From Endomicrobiales bacterium (GTDB lineage: Bacteria > Elusimicrobiota > Endomicrobiia > Endomicrobiales > JAFGIL01): DNA of 64,000 nt. The stretch is taken from contig JAFGIL010000067.1 in the NCBI GenBank assembly GCA_016929635.1, positions 54,855 through 118,854 on the forward strand, given 5' to 3'. The translations under genes and the position numbers were made by a program. Positions 41,501 to 50,213 of this stretch are shown here, one piece after another. The first letter of the stretch is position 1. Every line of letters starts with the position of its first letter. Under the pieces are notes generated by a model. That model worked only from the letters and a program-made list of their open reading frames with translations, was not told the DNA's origin and ran no database searches.

Positions 41501-41577
41501 GAAACTATGCCGAGCACGACAAAAACCATTACAAACATAACAGTCATTGCAGGCCGTTTTACAAAGGTACTTATCAT
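38524..41577 (-). CDS. RND efflux permease (AcrB/HAE-like) lacking the usual proton-relay residues
   Basis: The 1017-residue protein has the full AcrB-type layout: first helix, periplasmic porter domain, helices 2-6, helix 7, second periplasmic domain, helices 8-12. It lies in an operon with an adaptor (stop and start overlap as TAATG) and TolC. In AcrB, helix 4 carries Asp407-Asp408 and helix 10 carries Lys940; the equivalent segments here are SLGTLIANALVVIE (A398-N399) and GLVVNNAILMLDF (N917). All three charged relay residues are therefore absent, while the rest of the fold looks intact. Such variants may use another ion route or couple differently. Substrate is unknown. Confidence 0.92.
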   Translation of the reverse strand: MISTFVKRPAMTVMFVMVFVVLGIVSSFNLIIEQTPRLEFPLVSVNVRYNGASPEEIESQMIKKVEDAVSEISQMKKIESESYEGFGFIMIEFEMGSDVNIKAIEVKDKVDAVANEFPQAADKPVISKFDPLIQPIVDLVLIGDTVDDRTLFEYADKKLRDKLNAIGGVASVDVYGGKERQINIYLDPMLMKKYYTSIEDVIASLGARNVNKPGGSIERYDSKQTVRLIGEFESVEDIRNLSLVSREGRKILLSDIATIRDSHKKVETYTRFNGKSAVGLSVKKLSDGDAVSIVRRIFKDLPKLRKDLPEGMELIVAYDSTTFILDDTAATVKNIIYGVLLTIIILFVFLADIRVTFIAAIVIPSSIMSAFFLMDFSGFTINFITLLAIATSLGTLIANALVVIESVEQELQEGKDAKTAAVEGTKEAAVAVFSSAGTNLVVFTPIAFMGGIVGQFMKQFGLTVVYATIFSILASFSLTPMLCGLLLKQKKKNELEKGKSFLDKLEDLSRRANSYLVSEYKYIFDFNIHHPFLTILFCVLLLLGGIYPAKYIGNEFFSPSDEDKIGITVELPQGSPLERTLDVVKDIEKLVIDLPEAKNCLSYVGIDGSENATITLSLKPSRERERSDLDIINSLIPEVAKIPGAFIALNRGGMGPGEADIAINVAGIDYDTIISISNQMIGIMEDTGYFRSVESSYKVPKDEIRFIPDDEKMMQYGVFNAQVGDLVRDAIQGNDRNVYKEKGEEYTINVELDPHYKQTPEDVGEITVTSKDGLVTLSQLGKVVKSRGYSTIKRRDKVRVIQINGYLSKSTAGQVQVLLDKKFKQIKFPEGYGYKYAGHAEFQEETFREIFKAFLLAVILTYMLLVAIMNSFTYPFVIVSSIATSMLGVILCLFFFEFSINIGSMMAIVMLVGLVVNNAILMLDFALRRIEKGMDTVKALWMGASYKFRAILMTSLAIVFGAIPQVFDIFVAKASIGAVIVGGVLASIFFTFVLIPAIFLLASRIQSFMLGKIKSKL

Positions 41578-42242
41578 TACAATGTCTCCGTTTTTCTTAT
41601 GCGCACTGCGGAACCTTCTTCCAGTTCTTCAATGCCGTTTACACAAACCGCGTCTCCGATATTTAATCCGCTGACAACCTGGACATAACTTCCGTTTGAA
41701 ATTCCGGTTTTGATAAATTTCTTCTTTACGATGCTGTCTTTAACTACCCAACAAAACTTTCCTCCATTATTGATAACCACCGCCGATTTCGGCATATATA
41801 TTACATTAGAGTATTTTCCTATAACCACTTGTGCAACAACAATGGCCCCCTTGTTAATTTTTACTCCTTGATTAATCTTTACCCTGACTTTATACAACCC
41901 GGAAATTAAATCCCTGGTTCCTGAAACATAAACAATTTCTCCCTCACAGCCTTTTTCGCCTATACAGGTTAATATTTTCTGGCCAACTTCTAATTTCGCA
42001 GCAATTTCTCCGTCAACATCGGCTTCAATCACATTATCATATTTCAAAACACCGGAAATGTTCTGCCTCACATACAAGTCGCCTCTTTTAACACTAAACA
42101 CATCCACAGGTTTGCCATACTTCGCCCATTCAGAGTTTATGTTTATTATTTCTTTTTTATCCTTTTCTCTGATAATGCCTGCTTTAATAATCACACCCAA
42201 AACACAAATCAGCAATACACTTAAATAAATTATCTTCCTCAT
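41577..42242 (-). CDS. RND periplasmic adaptor (membrane fusion) protein, short form
   Basis: The 221-residue protein has one N-terminal membrane anchor (IYLSVLLICVLGVIIKAGI) and then a lipoyl/beta-barrel type body: VKRGDLYVRQNISGVLKYDN, GEIAAKLEVGQKI, and the membrane-proximal domain VIYMPKSAVVINNGGKFCWV with VVSGLNIGDAVCVNGIEEL. Typical adaptors are 350-400 residues; the long coiled-coil hairpin that reaches TolC is missing or very short. It overlaps TolC by 4 bp and the permease by 1 bp, so it is clearly part of the tripartite pump. Without the hairpin, contact with TolC must differ from AcrA-TolC. Confidence 0.85.
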   Translation of the reverse strand: MRKIIYLSVLLICVLGVIIKAGIIREKDKKEIININSEWAKYGKPVDVFSVKRGDLYVRQNISGVLKYDNVIEADVDGEIAAKLEVGQKILTCIGEKGCEGEIVYVSGTRDLISGLYKVRVKINQGVKINKGAIVVAQVVIGKYSNVIYMPKSAVVINNGGKFCWVVKDSIVKKKFIKTGISNGSYVQVVSGLNIGDAVCVNGIEELEEGSAVRIRKTETL

Positions 42243-43570
42243 AACGCCTCTTTCTGGACTATAAGCTTTTCAATTTTGGCAATCAATACATTTATTTTGT
42301 ATAAACTGCTTAAGGTTTCGAGTTTTGTTGAAGTAAGCCCCAGTTCGACATCATTAAGCACAGACTGTGAAACCGAACCGGATTTAAAACTGGAAAGAGT
42401 TATATCGTATGATTCCTGGGCAAGCCCCTGCGCCCGTTTATTAGCCTTGTACGTCTCTATTTCTGAATAGTATTCGGTGAGAGTTGCTTCAAGCTCTGCT
42501 TCAAGGCTCTGTTTTTGCTTATTATACTCCATCTCTGCAATTTTTTTATCACTGACTGCCTGTTTGTACTGGTGTTTTAACGCACCATAATCAAAAATAG
42601 TACAATTAAGCATAACGCCTGCAACTACTTCTGTATACATTGCATCAGAAGGCACTACATCATTTGAGTTCCCCGTGTAGTTATAGTTCATGAATCCGGC
42701 TAAGGTTGGATAATAACCGACCTTTTTAAGCTTTACCATACTCTCCTGCAGACTGACTCTTCTGCGTAGAATCATAAGCATCGGCTCTTTTTCAAACATC
42801 TCTTTCCGAAGAGCCTGCAGTTCAAAATCAGGAAAATCCTCCGTAAAAGAGTCACTGAGGGCTATTTTTTCGTCTTTCTCTATGTTTAGGATTTCCTTAA
42901 AACGTATGGTGATTGTATCCAGGGATGTTTTCGCTTTTAAAACCATGGGAATTCTGACTGCAACATCTGCTTCCATTTTTACGTTATTAACTCTGGAGAC
43001 TCTTCCGCCCTGATAGCGTTCTTTTAAAGCTTTCTGGTTGCGCAGGGCGTTTTCGTGGGATTTTTCTGCAATCCTCAAGGTTTCTTCTGCAAGGAGAATC
43101 GAATAATAGGCCTGTTTTATCCCAAAAACCAGTTCGTTTTCCGCGGTTTCGAGCATAAGCTGTTCAAGGTCCATGGCTTTATGTGCAATCTCTATGGCTG
43201 TAAATAACCTGCCAAAAGCACAAAGCACCTGGGTTAAAGTCATGCCTGCACTCATTTCCCAATCCTGTTTTAATTTGAATGTCTGGGAGCCCATACCCAT
43301 GTCCACGCTTAAAACAGGAGATTCAAGATACCTGGTCCAGGAGAATGAACCTGTTACCTGAGGAAAAACCGATGCGCGCACTTCTTTGTAAGTGGAATTT
43401 ATTTTATCAATGCTTTCTTTTCTAATCTTTATATCTTCGCTATTCTTTATGCCCCTATTAATGGCATCATTCATAGAAAGAGCCGTAATTTTTTCCCCGG
43501 TCATGCTGTCCTGGGCATACAAAGACATTGTAAATAAAGTTATAATGGTTAAAAATATATATTTTTTCAT
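42239..43570 (-). CDS. TolC-family outer membrane efflux protein
   Basis: The 443-residue protein has a signal peptide (IFLTIITLFTMSLYA) and two OEP repeats: ALSMNDAINRGIKNSEDIKI at about 30-50, and the second copy starting near 240, each with a long helical hairpin (ERYQGGRVSRVNNVKMEAD; SFKSGSVSQSVLNDVELGLT). This is the trimeric channel that carries substrates across the outer membrane. It is the first gene of the tolC-adaptor-permease set and starts 23 bp after a terminator-like hairpin, so its promoter is not obvious. Confidence 0.9.
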   Translation of the reverse strand: MKKYIFLTIITLFTMSLYAQDSMTGEKITALSMNDAINRGIKNSEDIKIRKESIDKINSTYKEVRASVFPQVTGSFSWTRYLESPVLSVDMGMGSQTFKLKQDWEMSAGMTLTQVLCAFGRLFTAIEIAHKAMDLEQLMLETAENELVFGIKQAYYSILLAEETLRIAEKSHENALRNQKALKERYQGGRVSRVNNVKMEADVAVRIPMVLKAKTSLDTITIRFKEILNIEKDEKIALSDSFTEDFPDFELQALRKEMFEKEPMLMILRRRVSLQESMVKLKKVGYYPTLAGFMNYNYTGNSNDVVPSDAMYTEVVAGVMLNCTIFDYGALKHQYKQAVSDKKIAEMEYNKQKQSLEAELEATLTEYYSEIETYKANKRAQGLAQESYDITLSSFKSGSVSQSVLNDVELGLTSTKLETLSSLYKINVLIAKIEKLIVQKEAL

Positions 43571-43593
43571 ATTTCAAAAATGTATATAAAAAT

Positions 43594-43615
43594 CCACACC
43601 TTTTAAAAGATGTGG
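43594..43615 (-). terminator. Terminator-like hairpin between the hybrid kinase and tolC
   Basis: The minus strand reads CCACATCTTTTAAAAGGTGTGG, a nearly perfect hairpin, followed by ATTTTTATA. It lies 38 bp after the hybrid kinase stop codon and 23 bp before the TolC start. Confidence 0.8.
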
Positions 43616-43653
43616 AATAACATATAATATAAAAAATTAAAACTTATTTCAAG

Positions 43654-46600
43654 CTATTTTTGAGCTTTTATACTTTTTAAAACCTTACTGAGTTTTTCAG
43701 GCACGTAAGGCTTCCCCAAAAACTCTTTAAATCCCAAATTTTTGTGTTCCGCTGCAGTAGAATCATCAGAGTATCCGCTTGATGCAACTGCTTTTACATT
43801 CGGGTCTATTTTCAATAATTCGGATATTGCCAGCTTACCTCCCATGCCTGCCCGGACCGTTAAATCAAGTATTACAGCATCAAAAGGCTTTCCTGAGTTC
43901 ATTGACTCCTTATATACTTTTATGGCTTCCTTCCCGTCATTTGTAGAAACAACTTCGTAACCAATATGTTTTAACATCCTTGATAATACATTCAGCACTG
44001 CCTTATCGTCATCCATTATCAGTACTCTTCCCGAATCCTTTTCAATTATATTTTCCTCTTTTACCGGTTTTTCAATTTTGCCTTTATAAGCAGGTATGTA
44101 AATACAAAACTCGGTGCCCTTTCCTGATTCAGACTGGACCGTAATATGCCCGTTATGCTTTTTTATGATAGAATAAACCGTCGATAATCCCAGCCCGCTC
44201 CCCTCGTTTTTAGTAGTAAAGTACGGGTCAAATATTTTGTTTAAGTTTTCCTTCGGAATGCCGACTCCACTATCTCTTATACATATCTTTATATATTCGC
44301 CTTTTTCCAACGGAAGTATTAGCTCTTCATCGACTATATAGCTGCTAATAGAAATTTTCACCACTCCGCCTTCACGCATTGCTTGTTTTGCATTTATTAC
44401 CAGATTATCAATAACCTGCCCGATTTGCCCCGGATCAACCCTTGCCAGCCAAATACCTTTGTCGATTGAAAATTCACATCTGCAAGATGAACCCCTCAAT
44501 ACAAAAGTAGCCGAATCCTTCACTATATCCTTTATAAAACATATTTCTTTTATAGGCTCCCCTCCTTTTGCAAATGTAAGCAGCTGCCTTGTTAGAGATG
44601 TAGCCTGAAAACCGCCTTTCTCGGCGTCATCTAAAATTTTATATATTTTACCTTCCTTGTCTGTTAGATGTTTTGCTATATCTATATTTCCAAGAATATG
44701 GGTCAAAATATTATTAAAATCATGTGCAATCCCACCTGCTAAAACACTTAATGACTCTATTTTCTGGGATTTTATTATTTCATCTTCTTTCTTCTTTCGG
44801 TCAGTTATATCTCTGCCTATTCCCATTATCACCGATTCTCCATGTATTTTAACAGGATATGCAGTTGTTTCGATTGGGACCAGACTGCCATCCTTACGTT
44901 TCAAAACAACATCAATAGGCCCTCCTTGTTTTCCAACGATAGTACTTGCCAAAATCTTGGTAACTTTTTGTATCTGATTAAACGGGAATATGCCTGCAGT
45001 TAACATATTTTTGCCTATCAATTCTTCTCTTTTATATCCTATGATTTCTTCGGCTTTCCTATTACCGTCTATAATATTCCCCTTTGAATCGTACAAATAG
45101 ATTGCGTCAGGGGCATTTTCATAAAGTATTTTTAGCCTTTCCTCGCTGTTTTTGATTTCCTCTTCAACCTTTCTTTGCTCTGTGATATCACGTGCGCTAG
45201 ACAAAGATCCTATAACATTACCATTTTTATCCTTAAGAACCCTGCACCACCAGGCCAGCAAACGTTTCTCCCCGTCTTTCCGTCTCTGCCAGCTTTCTAC
45301 ATATATTGTACTTTCGTCTCCATTAAATAAAGGGTTAACAACCTCATAGGTTTTTTGTTCACCTTCAAAAAAATATGCAGCTTCTTTTCCGATTACATCA
45401 TCCCCAAAAAAGTCATATCCGGATTTATTTGCCCATGTGTATACCTTGTTTTTATCCACCTCCATTATTATATCTGTAACAGATGCCAGAATTGCCTCAT
45501 TCTTAAGCTGCAACACATTAAATGCTTCCCGTGATTTCATATATTCTGTTATATCAGTCCCATACATATTTATATACCCTTGACCTTTTATAGGGACAAT
45601 AGCAAATAAATACTTTTTATCATCCTGATTTATATCAATAGTCTTATTTTTACCCGAAATATAGCTTTCTTTTATCGATGGCACAATATGTCCCGGTAAT
45701 AACGTATTTATTTTACATTTCCATGCCTTTAATAAGTAACTGCTGGACCGATTTGCATATATAAGCTTACCCTGTTCTGTAACCCGCATAACTGGATTAA
45801 CGTTCTGGGACGGGAATTTAGAAAGTATGCCCAACTCTTTCTCTTTCTCTTTTATTTCTGTAATATCCTGCCCTATTGCCATAACACCGATTGGTCTGTT
45901 ATTGAAATCCAGAATTCTATTAACATTCCAGGCTAAAACTTTTTTTGTTCCGTCTTTTGTAATAATTTCATTTTCAAAATTCCTGGTGGGTAATCCTGAT
46001 AACACTTTTTTGATATCTTTAGCTATTATTTCTCTAATATCTTTAGAAATAAATAAATCGAGATAATTTTTGCCCATTATATCTTCCCGCTTTTTGCCAT
46101 AAAGTTTTTCCGCCTCTTCATTAAATTCAATAATTTTATGGTTTGGGTCCAAGAATACAATAACATTAGGAGCTGATTCAATAAGGGAACGAAACCGCCT
46201 TTCGTTTTCTACTAACAACTCTTCCATTTTTTTACGAACGGTAATATCATGGATTATTCCTAATCCCCCTATAATCTCCCCCTCTTCATTGCGAATTGGG
46301 GAATAACGACCTTCAAAAAAACCTTCCTGCCCGGTCTCCGGGACCTTATAAATCCTGTCCTTTGTAATAACTGATTTTCCTGACAAGGCTTCACGGAAAA
46401 CTTTATCTTCGCCGGTTTCTTTAAGGAAAGGAAAAACATCGAATGCATATTTTCCTATAACTTTATCTTTACTGAGCCCGCTAATACGCTCCATGCCAGT
46501 ATTCCATACAGTGTACCTGCATTCATTATCAAAAGCCAGAATTCCGTCAAAACTGCTGTTAATAAGATATTCCGACAGCAATCTTTCCTGCAAAACATCC

Positions 46601-46659
46601 GCTTTAAATTTCTTAATATCCTTTTTATTGCTTTTTTTCCCTTGTTTTTTAGATTTCAT
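43654..46659 (-). CDS. Multi-PAS hybrid sensor histidine kinase
   Basis: The 1001-residue soluble protein has about five PAS domains in the first 635 residues (each ending in a pattern such as GIIHDITVRKKMEE or GIGRDITDRKKKED), then a kinase core with the phospho-histidine near 646 (LAGGIAHDFNNILTH) and an ATPase domain (VIDNLVINAKQAM, DSGVGIPKENLNKIFDPYFT). A C-terminal receiver (about 880-1000) has the acceptor Asp near 931 (VILDLTVRAGMGG). There are no membrane segments, so it senses cytoplasmic cues such as redox or small ligands. It is flanked by terminator-like hairpins on both sides and appears to be a separate unit. The partner regulator is unknown. Confidence 0.93.
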   Translation of the reverse strand: MKSKKQGKKSNKKDIKKFKADVLQERLLSEYLINSSFDGILAFDNECRYTVWNTGMERISGLSKDKVIGKYAFDVFPFLKETGEDKVFREALSGKSVITKDRIYKVPETGQEGFFEGRYSPIRNEEGEIIGGLGIIHDITVRKKMEELLVENERRFRSLIESAPNVIVFLDPNHKIIEFNEEAEKLYGKKREDIMGKNYLDLFISKDIREIIAKDIKKVLSGLPTRNFENEIITKDGTKKVLAWNVNRILDFNNRPIGVMAIGQDITEIKEKEKELGILSKFPSQNVNPVMRVTEQGKLIYANRSSSYLLKAWKCKINTLLPGHIVPSIKESYISGKNKTIDINQDDKKYLFAIVPIKGQGYINMYGTDITEYMKSREAFNVLQLKNEAILASVTDIIMEVDKNKVYTWANKSGYDFFGDDVIGKEAAYFFEGEQKTYEVVNPLFNGDESTIYVESWQRRKDGEKRLLAWWCRVLKDKNGNVIGSLSSARDITEQRKVEEEIKNSEERLKILYENAPDAIYLYDSKGNIIDGNRKAEEIIGYKREELIGKNMLTAGIFPFNQIQKVTKILASTIVGKQGGPIDVVLKRKDGSLVPIETTAYPVKIHGESVIMGIGRDITDRKKKEDEIIKSQKIESLSVLAGGIAHDFNNILTHILGNIDIAKHLTDKEGKIYKILDDAEKGGFQATSLTRQLLTFAKGGEPIKEICFIKDIVKDSATFVLRGSSCRCEFSIDKGIWLARVDPGQIGQVIDNLVINAKQAMREGGVVKISISSYIVDEELILPLEKGEYIKICIRDSGVGIPKENLNKIFDPYFTTKNEGSGLGLSTVYSIIKKHNGHITVQSESGKGTEFCIYIPAYKGKIEKPVKEENIIEKDSGRVLIMDDDKAVLNVLSRMLKHIGYEVVSTNDGKEAIKVYKESMNSGKPFDAVILDLTVRAGMGGKLAISELLKIDPNVKAVASSGYSDDSTAAEHKNLGFKEFLGKPYVPEKLSKVLKSIKAQK

Positions 46660-46680
46660 TACATGCCCCTAAATAAAAAA

Positions 46681-46722
46681 AATGCATTACAACTTTTTAT
46701 AAAAAATGTTGTTAAATGCATT
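46681..46722 (-). terminator. Terminator-like hairpin before the hybrid kinase
   Basis: On the minus strand AATGCATTTAACAAC pairs with GTTGTAATGCATT (13 bp, 2-nt bulge) and is followed by a T-rich run (TTTTTTTTATTT). It lies 117 bp after the REC-GAF-PAS kinase stop codon and 21 bp before the hybrid kinase ATG. Confidence 0.75.
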
Positions 46723-46723
46723 T

Positions 46724-46736
46724 AATGATTATCATT
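46724..46736. promoter_or_regulatory. Fur-box-like inverted repeat
   Basis: AATGATTATCATT is a 6-1-6 inverted repeat. Its reverse strand reads AATGATAATCATT, the core of the classic Fur box. It overlaps the edge of a hairpin; without an adjacent promoter its role is doubtful. Confidence 0.3.
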
Positions 46737-46839
46737 ACTATCCCCCCAATATTAAAATATCAGAGCAATTTTGGAGGAGCTTTAATTATATTATACATTT
46801 TTAACAGGAATAAGCAAATTATAAATAATATTAATATCA

Positions 46840-48780
46840 TCAAGATTTATGTTCTATCGGAAGGGTTAGATTAAATGTGCTTCCCTCCCCAATTTTGCTT
46901 TCAACCCATATTTTCCCGCCATGTGACTCTACTATTTGTTTTACCAGGGCCAAGCCTAACCCAACACCTCTTACCTGGCCGGTCTGGTCTTCATCTATCT
47001 GATAAAATTTCTGGAATATTTTTTTAAACTCTTCGGGTGGAATCCCCGGTCCGTTGTCGCTAATTCTTATTACAATGAATTGGCCTTCTCCTCGGTGGCC
47101 GGTGATTTTTACTGTTTTATTCTTCTTATTGTTAAACTTAATTGCATTTTCTATCAAATTCTGGATTACTTCAACTATTTTCATACTGTCAACATGTACG
47201 TAAGGCATTTTTTCCATTTCAGGATCTATGGATACTTCAGTTGGATTAGTTGCAAGAAAGCCGGAAATCCCCCTCTTGCATATATCAAGTATATTCATAA
47301 TACTGCATCTCTCCATTGTATACTTCGTGTATTCAGATTCCAGCAGTGTAAACCTGAGCAGGCTGTCAACAAGCTCATTAAGTAAATTACCCTGGCTCCT
47401 GATTGCCTGCAAAGCAAAAGCCATCTTTTCATCTTTATCCTTTATCTTTTCCATAAGCAGTGTCGAAAACCCGTTTATTGTAGTCAGGGGAGTCTTAAGT
47501 TTGTGCGTCATAATCGAAAGAAAATCCATTTTGATTTTTCCTTCCCTCTTTTGATCGGTAATATTTCTCATCATCATAATATGGCCTCTGAGGTTATTCT
47601 CGTTATCGAATATTTTCGTGGCAAGCACACTTAAGTACAAAGATTTTCCGTCTCTCCTGACCAACTCATATCTGATTATCTGCTCGGGTTGATTCTTGAT
47701 TTCGTCCCAGGATATAGAAGGCTCAAAATCCTTTATAACGTCATAATAATTCTTGCTCAGGCTCTCTTTTTGCTGGAAACCCAACAGTTCTTCTGCTGAA
47801 CGGTTCATCCTGATTATATTAAACGAAGTATCTGTTGCTATTGACCCGTCTGCCATATTCGTAAAAATAATATCTAACTCCTCTTTTTCTTTCTCAAGGT
47901 TGTTGAATAGATTAGTATTTTCAATTGCGATTGCTGCCTCGACTGCAAAAATTGACAAAAGCCGCCTGTCTCTCTCATTGAATTGGATGTCATCTTCCCT
48001 GCGGTTTAAACAGATTACGCCTAAAAGCCTTCCCTTTCTTTGCAAAGGTGCGGTTATGCTTGATTTGATATTGTCAAAAGAAACCAGGTTGGAAAATCTC
48101 GGGTCATCCTTAATGTTTCCATGAATAGATATCATCTGTTCATTTTTTGCAGCATACCCGGCAACCCTGCCACCCAGTGCAATCCTCTGGCCAATAACAT
48201 TATCCTTCCTTGAACCCGAAGCCACTTTAACCACTAATTCATGCGTTTCAGATTCGTACAGCATTATTGAACCGCCTTCTGCTGAAAGCGTATCACAAAC
48301 CAGCATAAGTATGAGGTTTAATAGCTCATCTATACCCATCAGAGAACTCATGGCTTTACTTACCTCATACAGATTAACAAGCTCTTTTAGTTCCCTTACC
48401 TCGGCAGATAATCTCTGTTTTTCCAGGCACCTGTCAAGCAGTAATTTCAGTTCTGAAAGGTCAAAATTCTTTGTAATATAATCATAAGCGCCCAGCCTCA
48501 TGGCCTCTACCGCGTTTTCAATTGTTCCGTGAGCCGTAACTATAATGATATCTGTTTTTGGATAGTTCTTCTTTACATGTTTAAGGACTTCTATTCCGTC
48601 TATGCCGGGCATTTTCAAATCACTGATGATAATCTCGAAAGCGGAGCTCTCAAGAATCTCTATACCTTTTTCGCCGCAATCAGCCGTCGAAACCTCAAAG
48701 CCCTCGGAACGCAAAAACTCCGCGCTTGCATTTCTAATGTTTTTATCATCATCAATAATCAGTATTTTTTCTTTTGCCAT
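46840..48780 (-). CDS. REC-GAF-PAS histidine kinase
   Basis: The 646-residue protein begins with a receiver (about 1-125; acidic pair IIDDDKN, acceptor Asp near 54 in IIISDLKMPG, Lys in YITKNF). It then has a GAF domain (about 150-290), a PAS domain (about 300-410), a dimerisation domain with the histidine near 425 (SIMTHKLKTPLTT) and an ATPase domain (NLIENAIKF, DNGPGIPPEEF, GVGLGLALVKQI). An N-terminal receiver on a kinase lets an upstream kinase control it. The membrane kinase encoded 7 bp upstream is the likely input, giving a kinase-to-kinase relay. It is the last gene of the operon beginning at 55165 and is followed by a terminator. Confidence 0.93.
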   Translation of the reverse strand: MAKEKILIIDDDKNIRNASAEFLRSEGFEVSTADCGEKGIEILESSAFEIIISDLKMPGIDGIEVLKHVKKNYPKTDIIIVTAHGTIENAVEAMRLGAYDYITKNFDLSELKLLLDRCLEKQRLSAEVRELKELVNLYEVSKAMSSLMGIDELLNLILMLVCDTLSAEGGSIMLYESETHELVVKVASGSRKDNVIGQRIALGGRVAGYAAKNEQMISIHGNIKDDPRFSNLVSFDNIKSSITAPLQRKGRLLGVICLNRREDDIQFNERDRRLLSIFAVEAAIAIENTNLFNNLEKEKEELDIIFTNMADGSIATDTSFNIIRMNRSAEELLGFQQKESLSKNYYDVIKDFEPSISWDEIKNQPEQIIRYELVRRDGKSLYLSVLATKIFDNENNLRGHIMMMRNITDQKREGKIKMDFLSIMTHKLKTPLTTINGFSTLLMEKIKDKDEKMAFALQAIRSQGNLLNELVDSLLRFTLLESEYTKYTMERCSIMNILDICKRGISGFLATNPTEVSIDPEMEKMPYVHVDSMKIVEVIQNLIENAIKFNNKKNKTVKITGHRGEGQFIVIRISDNGPGIPPEEFKKIFQKFYQIDEDQTGQVRGVGLGLALVKQIVESHGGKIWVESKIGEGSTFNLTLPIEHKS

Positions 48781-48787
48781 AATGTTT

Positions 48788-50212
48788 TTAACCTATAAGA
48801 GGTAAATTAAACGTAAATTTACTACCTTTATTCAATTCGCTCTCCACCCAAATCGTGCCGCCCTGCGCTTCCATCAAACCTTTTATGATTGCAAGCCCAA
48901 GCCCTGTTCCTTTTGGGCCTGAAACGTTTTTCCTGGCTCCTTTAACCTGTTCAAATTTATTAAATATTGAATTCAATTGGTCTTTAGGTATTCCCATCCC
49001 CGTATCACTTACCGATATCTCCAGCATTTTGGTGGAATCGTTTTTACGCGCTTCTATGGCAATTGTGCCGCCTTCGGGAGTAAATTTAACTGCGTTGCTT
49101 AAAAGATTGGTAAGCACCTGCTGGGTCCTGACAGAATCTGCGGTTACACGGGGAAGTTTTTCCGGCATAACAACGTTTAATTTAATCTTCTTCTGGTTAA
49201 CCTGCGGTTCAAAAAGCTGCGCTGTTTCCTTTATTACAGGAGACAAATCCGTAGACTGGAGAGTTACCTCCATTTTTCCGCGCTCTATTTTTGCCATATC
49301 CAGCAGGTCGTCGATAAATCGGCTCAGGCGGAATGCCCCGTCTTTCATTACCTGCAGGTACTCTTTCTGTTTATCATTGACTTCCCCTGCGGCTCCCTTA
49401 TTAAAAAGGTCTATATACATCCTCAAAGAAAGCAGGGGTGACCTCAACTCATGGGTAACGCTTGATACAAAATCGCTTTTCATCTGGTCAAGCTCCTTTA
49501 ATTTGTCGCTCATCTTATTGAACTCTGCAGCCAAATCACCTAACTCATCTTTGCTTTTTACTGCAATTTGATGATCAAGTTTTCCCTGACCGATGATTTG
49601 AGCGCCCTGGGCAATCTTGTTTATCGGGCCTGTCATCATACCTGTTAAAATAACAGCGCCCAGAAGGCCTACTATTAAAGCAGCAACTGCAACCATGAAG
49701 ATTCTTCTTCGGGTCACAGCCAAAGCCTCTTGCACTGCTTTATTTAAGGCAATCTGGGAAAATCCTATACGTGCAATGCCAGTATTTTTATCATCGACAT
49801 ATACAGGAAACGCCAAATCCAGTATAGGGGTCGCCTTATCCATGTCATATTTCTGAATGAGTAGCCCATCGGTTTTTTTCGCTTTCAGACTAATATCATC
49901 GGTTAGTTTATCTCCGAGAAAATTGAGGTCGGTGTGTGCAATAACATTGTTTGATGTGTCTGTTACCAAAGCATAGACAAGTCCGTTAGTATTTTTTATG
50001 AGTTTAAGATAATTTAAAAGCAGAATATCATCTTTTACTATCAGTGATTCCTTGGCAACCTGTGCCAGGCTTTCAATCATTTTTGTGCGGCTCTTCTCCA
50101 TTTCCTTGATTAAAAACCTGCTTTCGGCGATTAAAAGAAAAATGGTCACGCCAAGCACAATTATAACCACAAGAAGACTGATAAGTAAGCTGAATTTGGT
50201 TTTAAGTCTCAT
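48788..50212 (-). CDS. Membrane sensor histidine kinase (extracytoplasmic sensor-HAMP-HisKA-ATPase)
   Basis: The 474-residue protein has two membrane helices (about 9-30 and 172-195) bracketing an extracytoplasmic sensor of about 140 residues that resembles a single Cache-type fold (VYALVTDTSNNVIAHTD). A HAMP domain follows (MTGPINKIAQGAQIIGQGKL), then the phospho-histidine near 255 (SVTHELRSPLLSL) and an ATPase domain (LLSNAVKFTPEGG, DTGMGIPKDQL, GTGLGLAIIKGL). It starts 1 bp after the PorV-TPR gene ends and ends 7 bp before the REC-GAF-PAS kinase, so envelope protein and sensors are co-expressed. The signal is unknown. Confidence 0.93.
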   Translation of the reverse strand: MRLKTKFSLLISLLVVIIVLGVTIFLLIAESRFLIKEMEKSRTKMIESLAQVAKESLIVKDDILLLNYLKLIKNTNGLVYALVTDTSNNVIAHTDLNFLGDKLTDDISLKAKKTDGLLIQKYDMDKATPILDLAFPVYVDDKNTGIARIGFSQIALNKAVQEALAVTRRRIFMVAVAALIVGLLGAVILTGMMTGPINKIAQGAQIIGQGKLDHQIAVKSKDELGDLAAEFNKMSDKLKELDQMKSDFVSSVTHELRSPLLSLRMYIDLFNKGAAGEVNDKQKEYLQVMKDGAFRLSRFIDDLLDMAKIERGKMEVTLQSTDLSPVIKETAQLFEPQVNQKKIKLNVVMPEKLPRVTADSVRTQQVLTNLLSNAVKFTPEGGTIAIEARKNDSTKMLEISVSDTGMGIPKDQLNSIFNKFEQVKGARKNVSGPKGTGLGLAIIKGLMEAQGGTIWVESELNKGSKFTFNLPLIG

Positions 50213-50213
50213 T

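Noticed and set aside
46724..46736. Fur box regulating the hybrid kinase
   Set aside because: The core matches, but only one 6-1-6 unit is present, no promoter is visible beside it and a terminator hairpin lies between it and the gene; kept only as a weak site.
48855..49571. 238-codon plus-strand frame opposite the membrane histidine kinase
   Set aside because: It is antisense to conserved HisKA/ATPase motifs, with Ser/Leu-rich composition and no ribosome site; a shadow frame.
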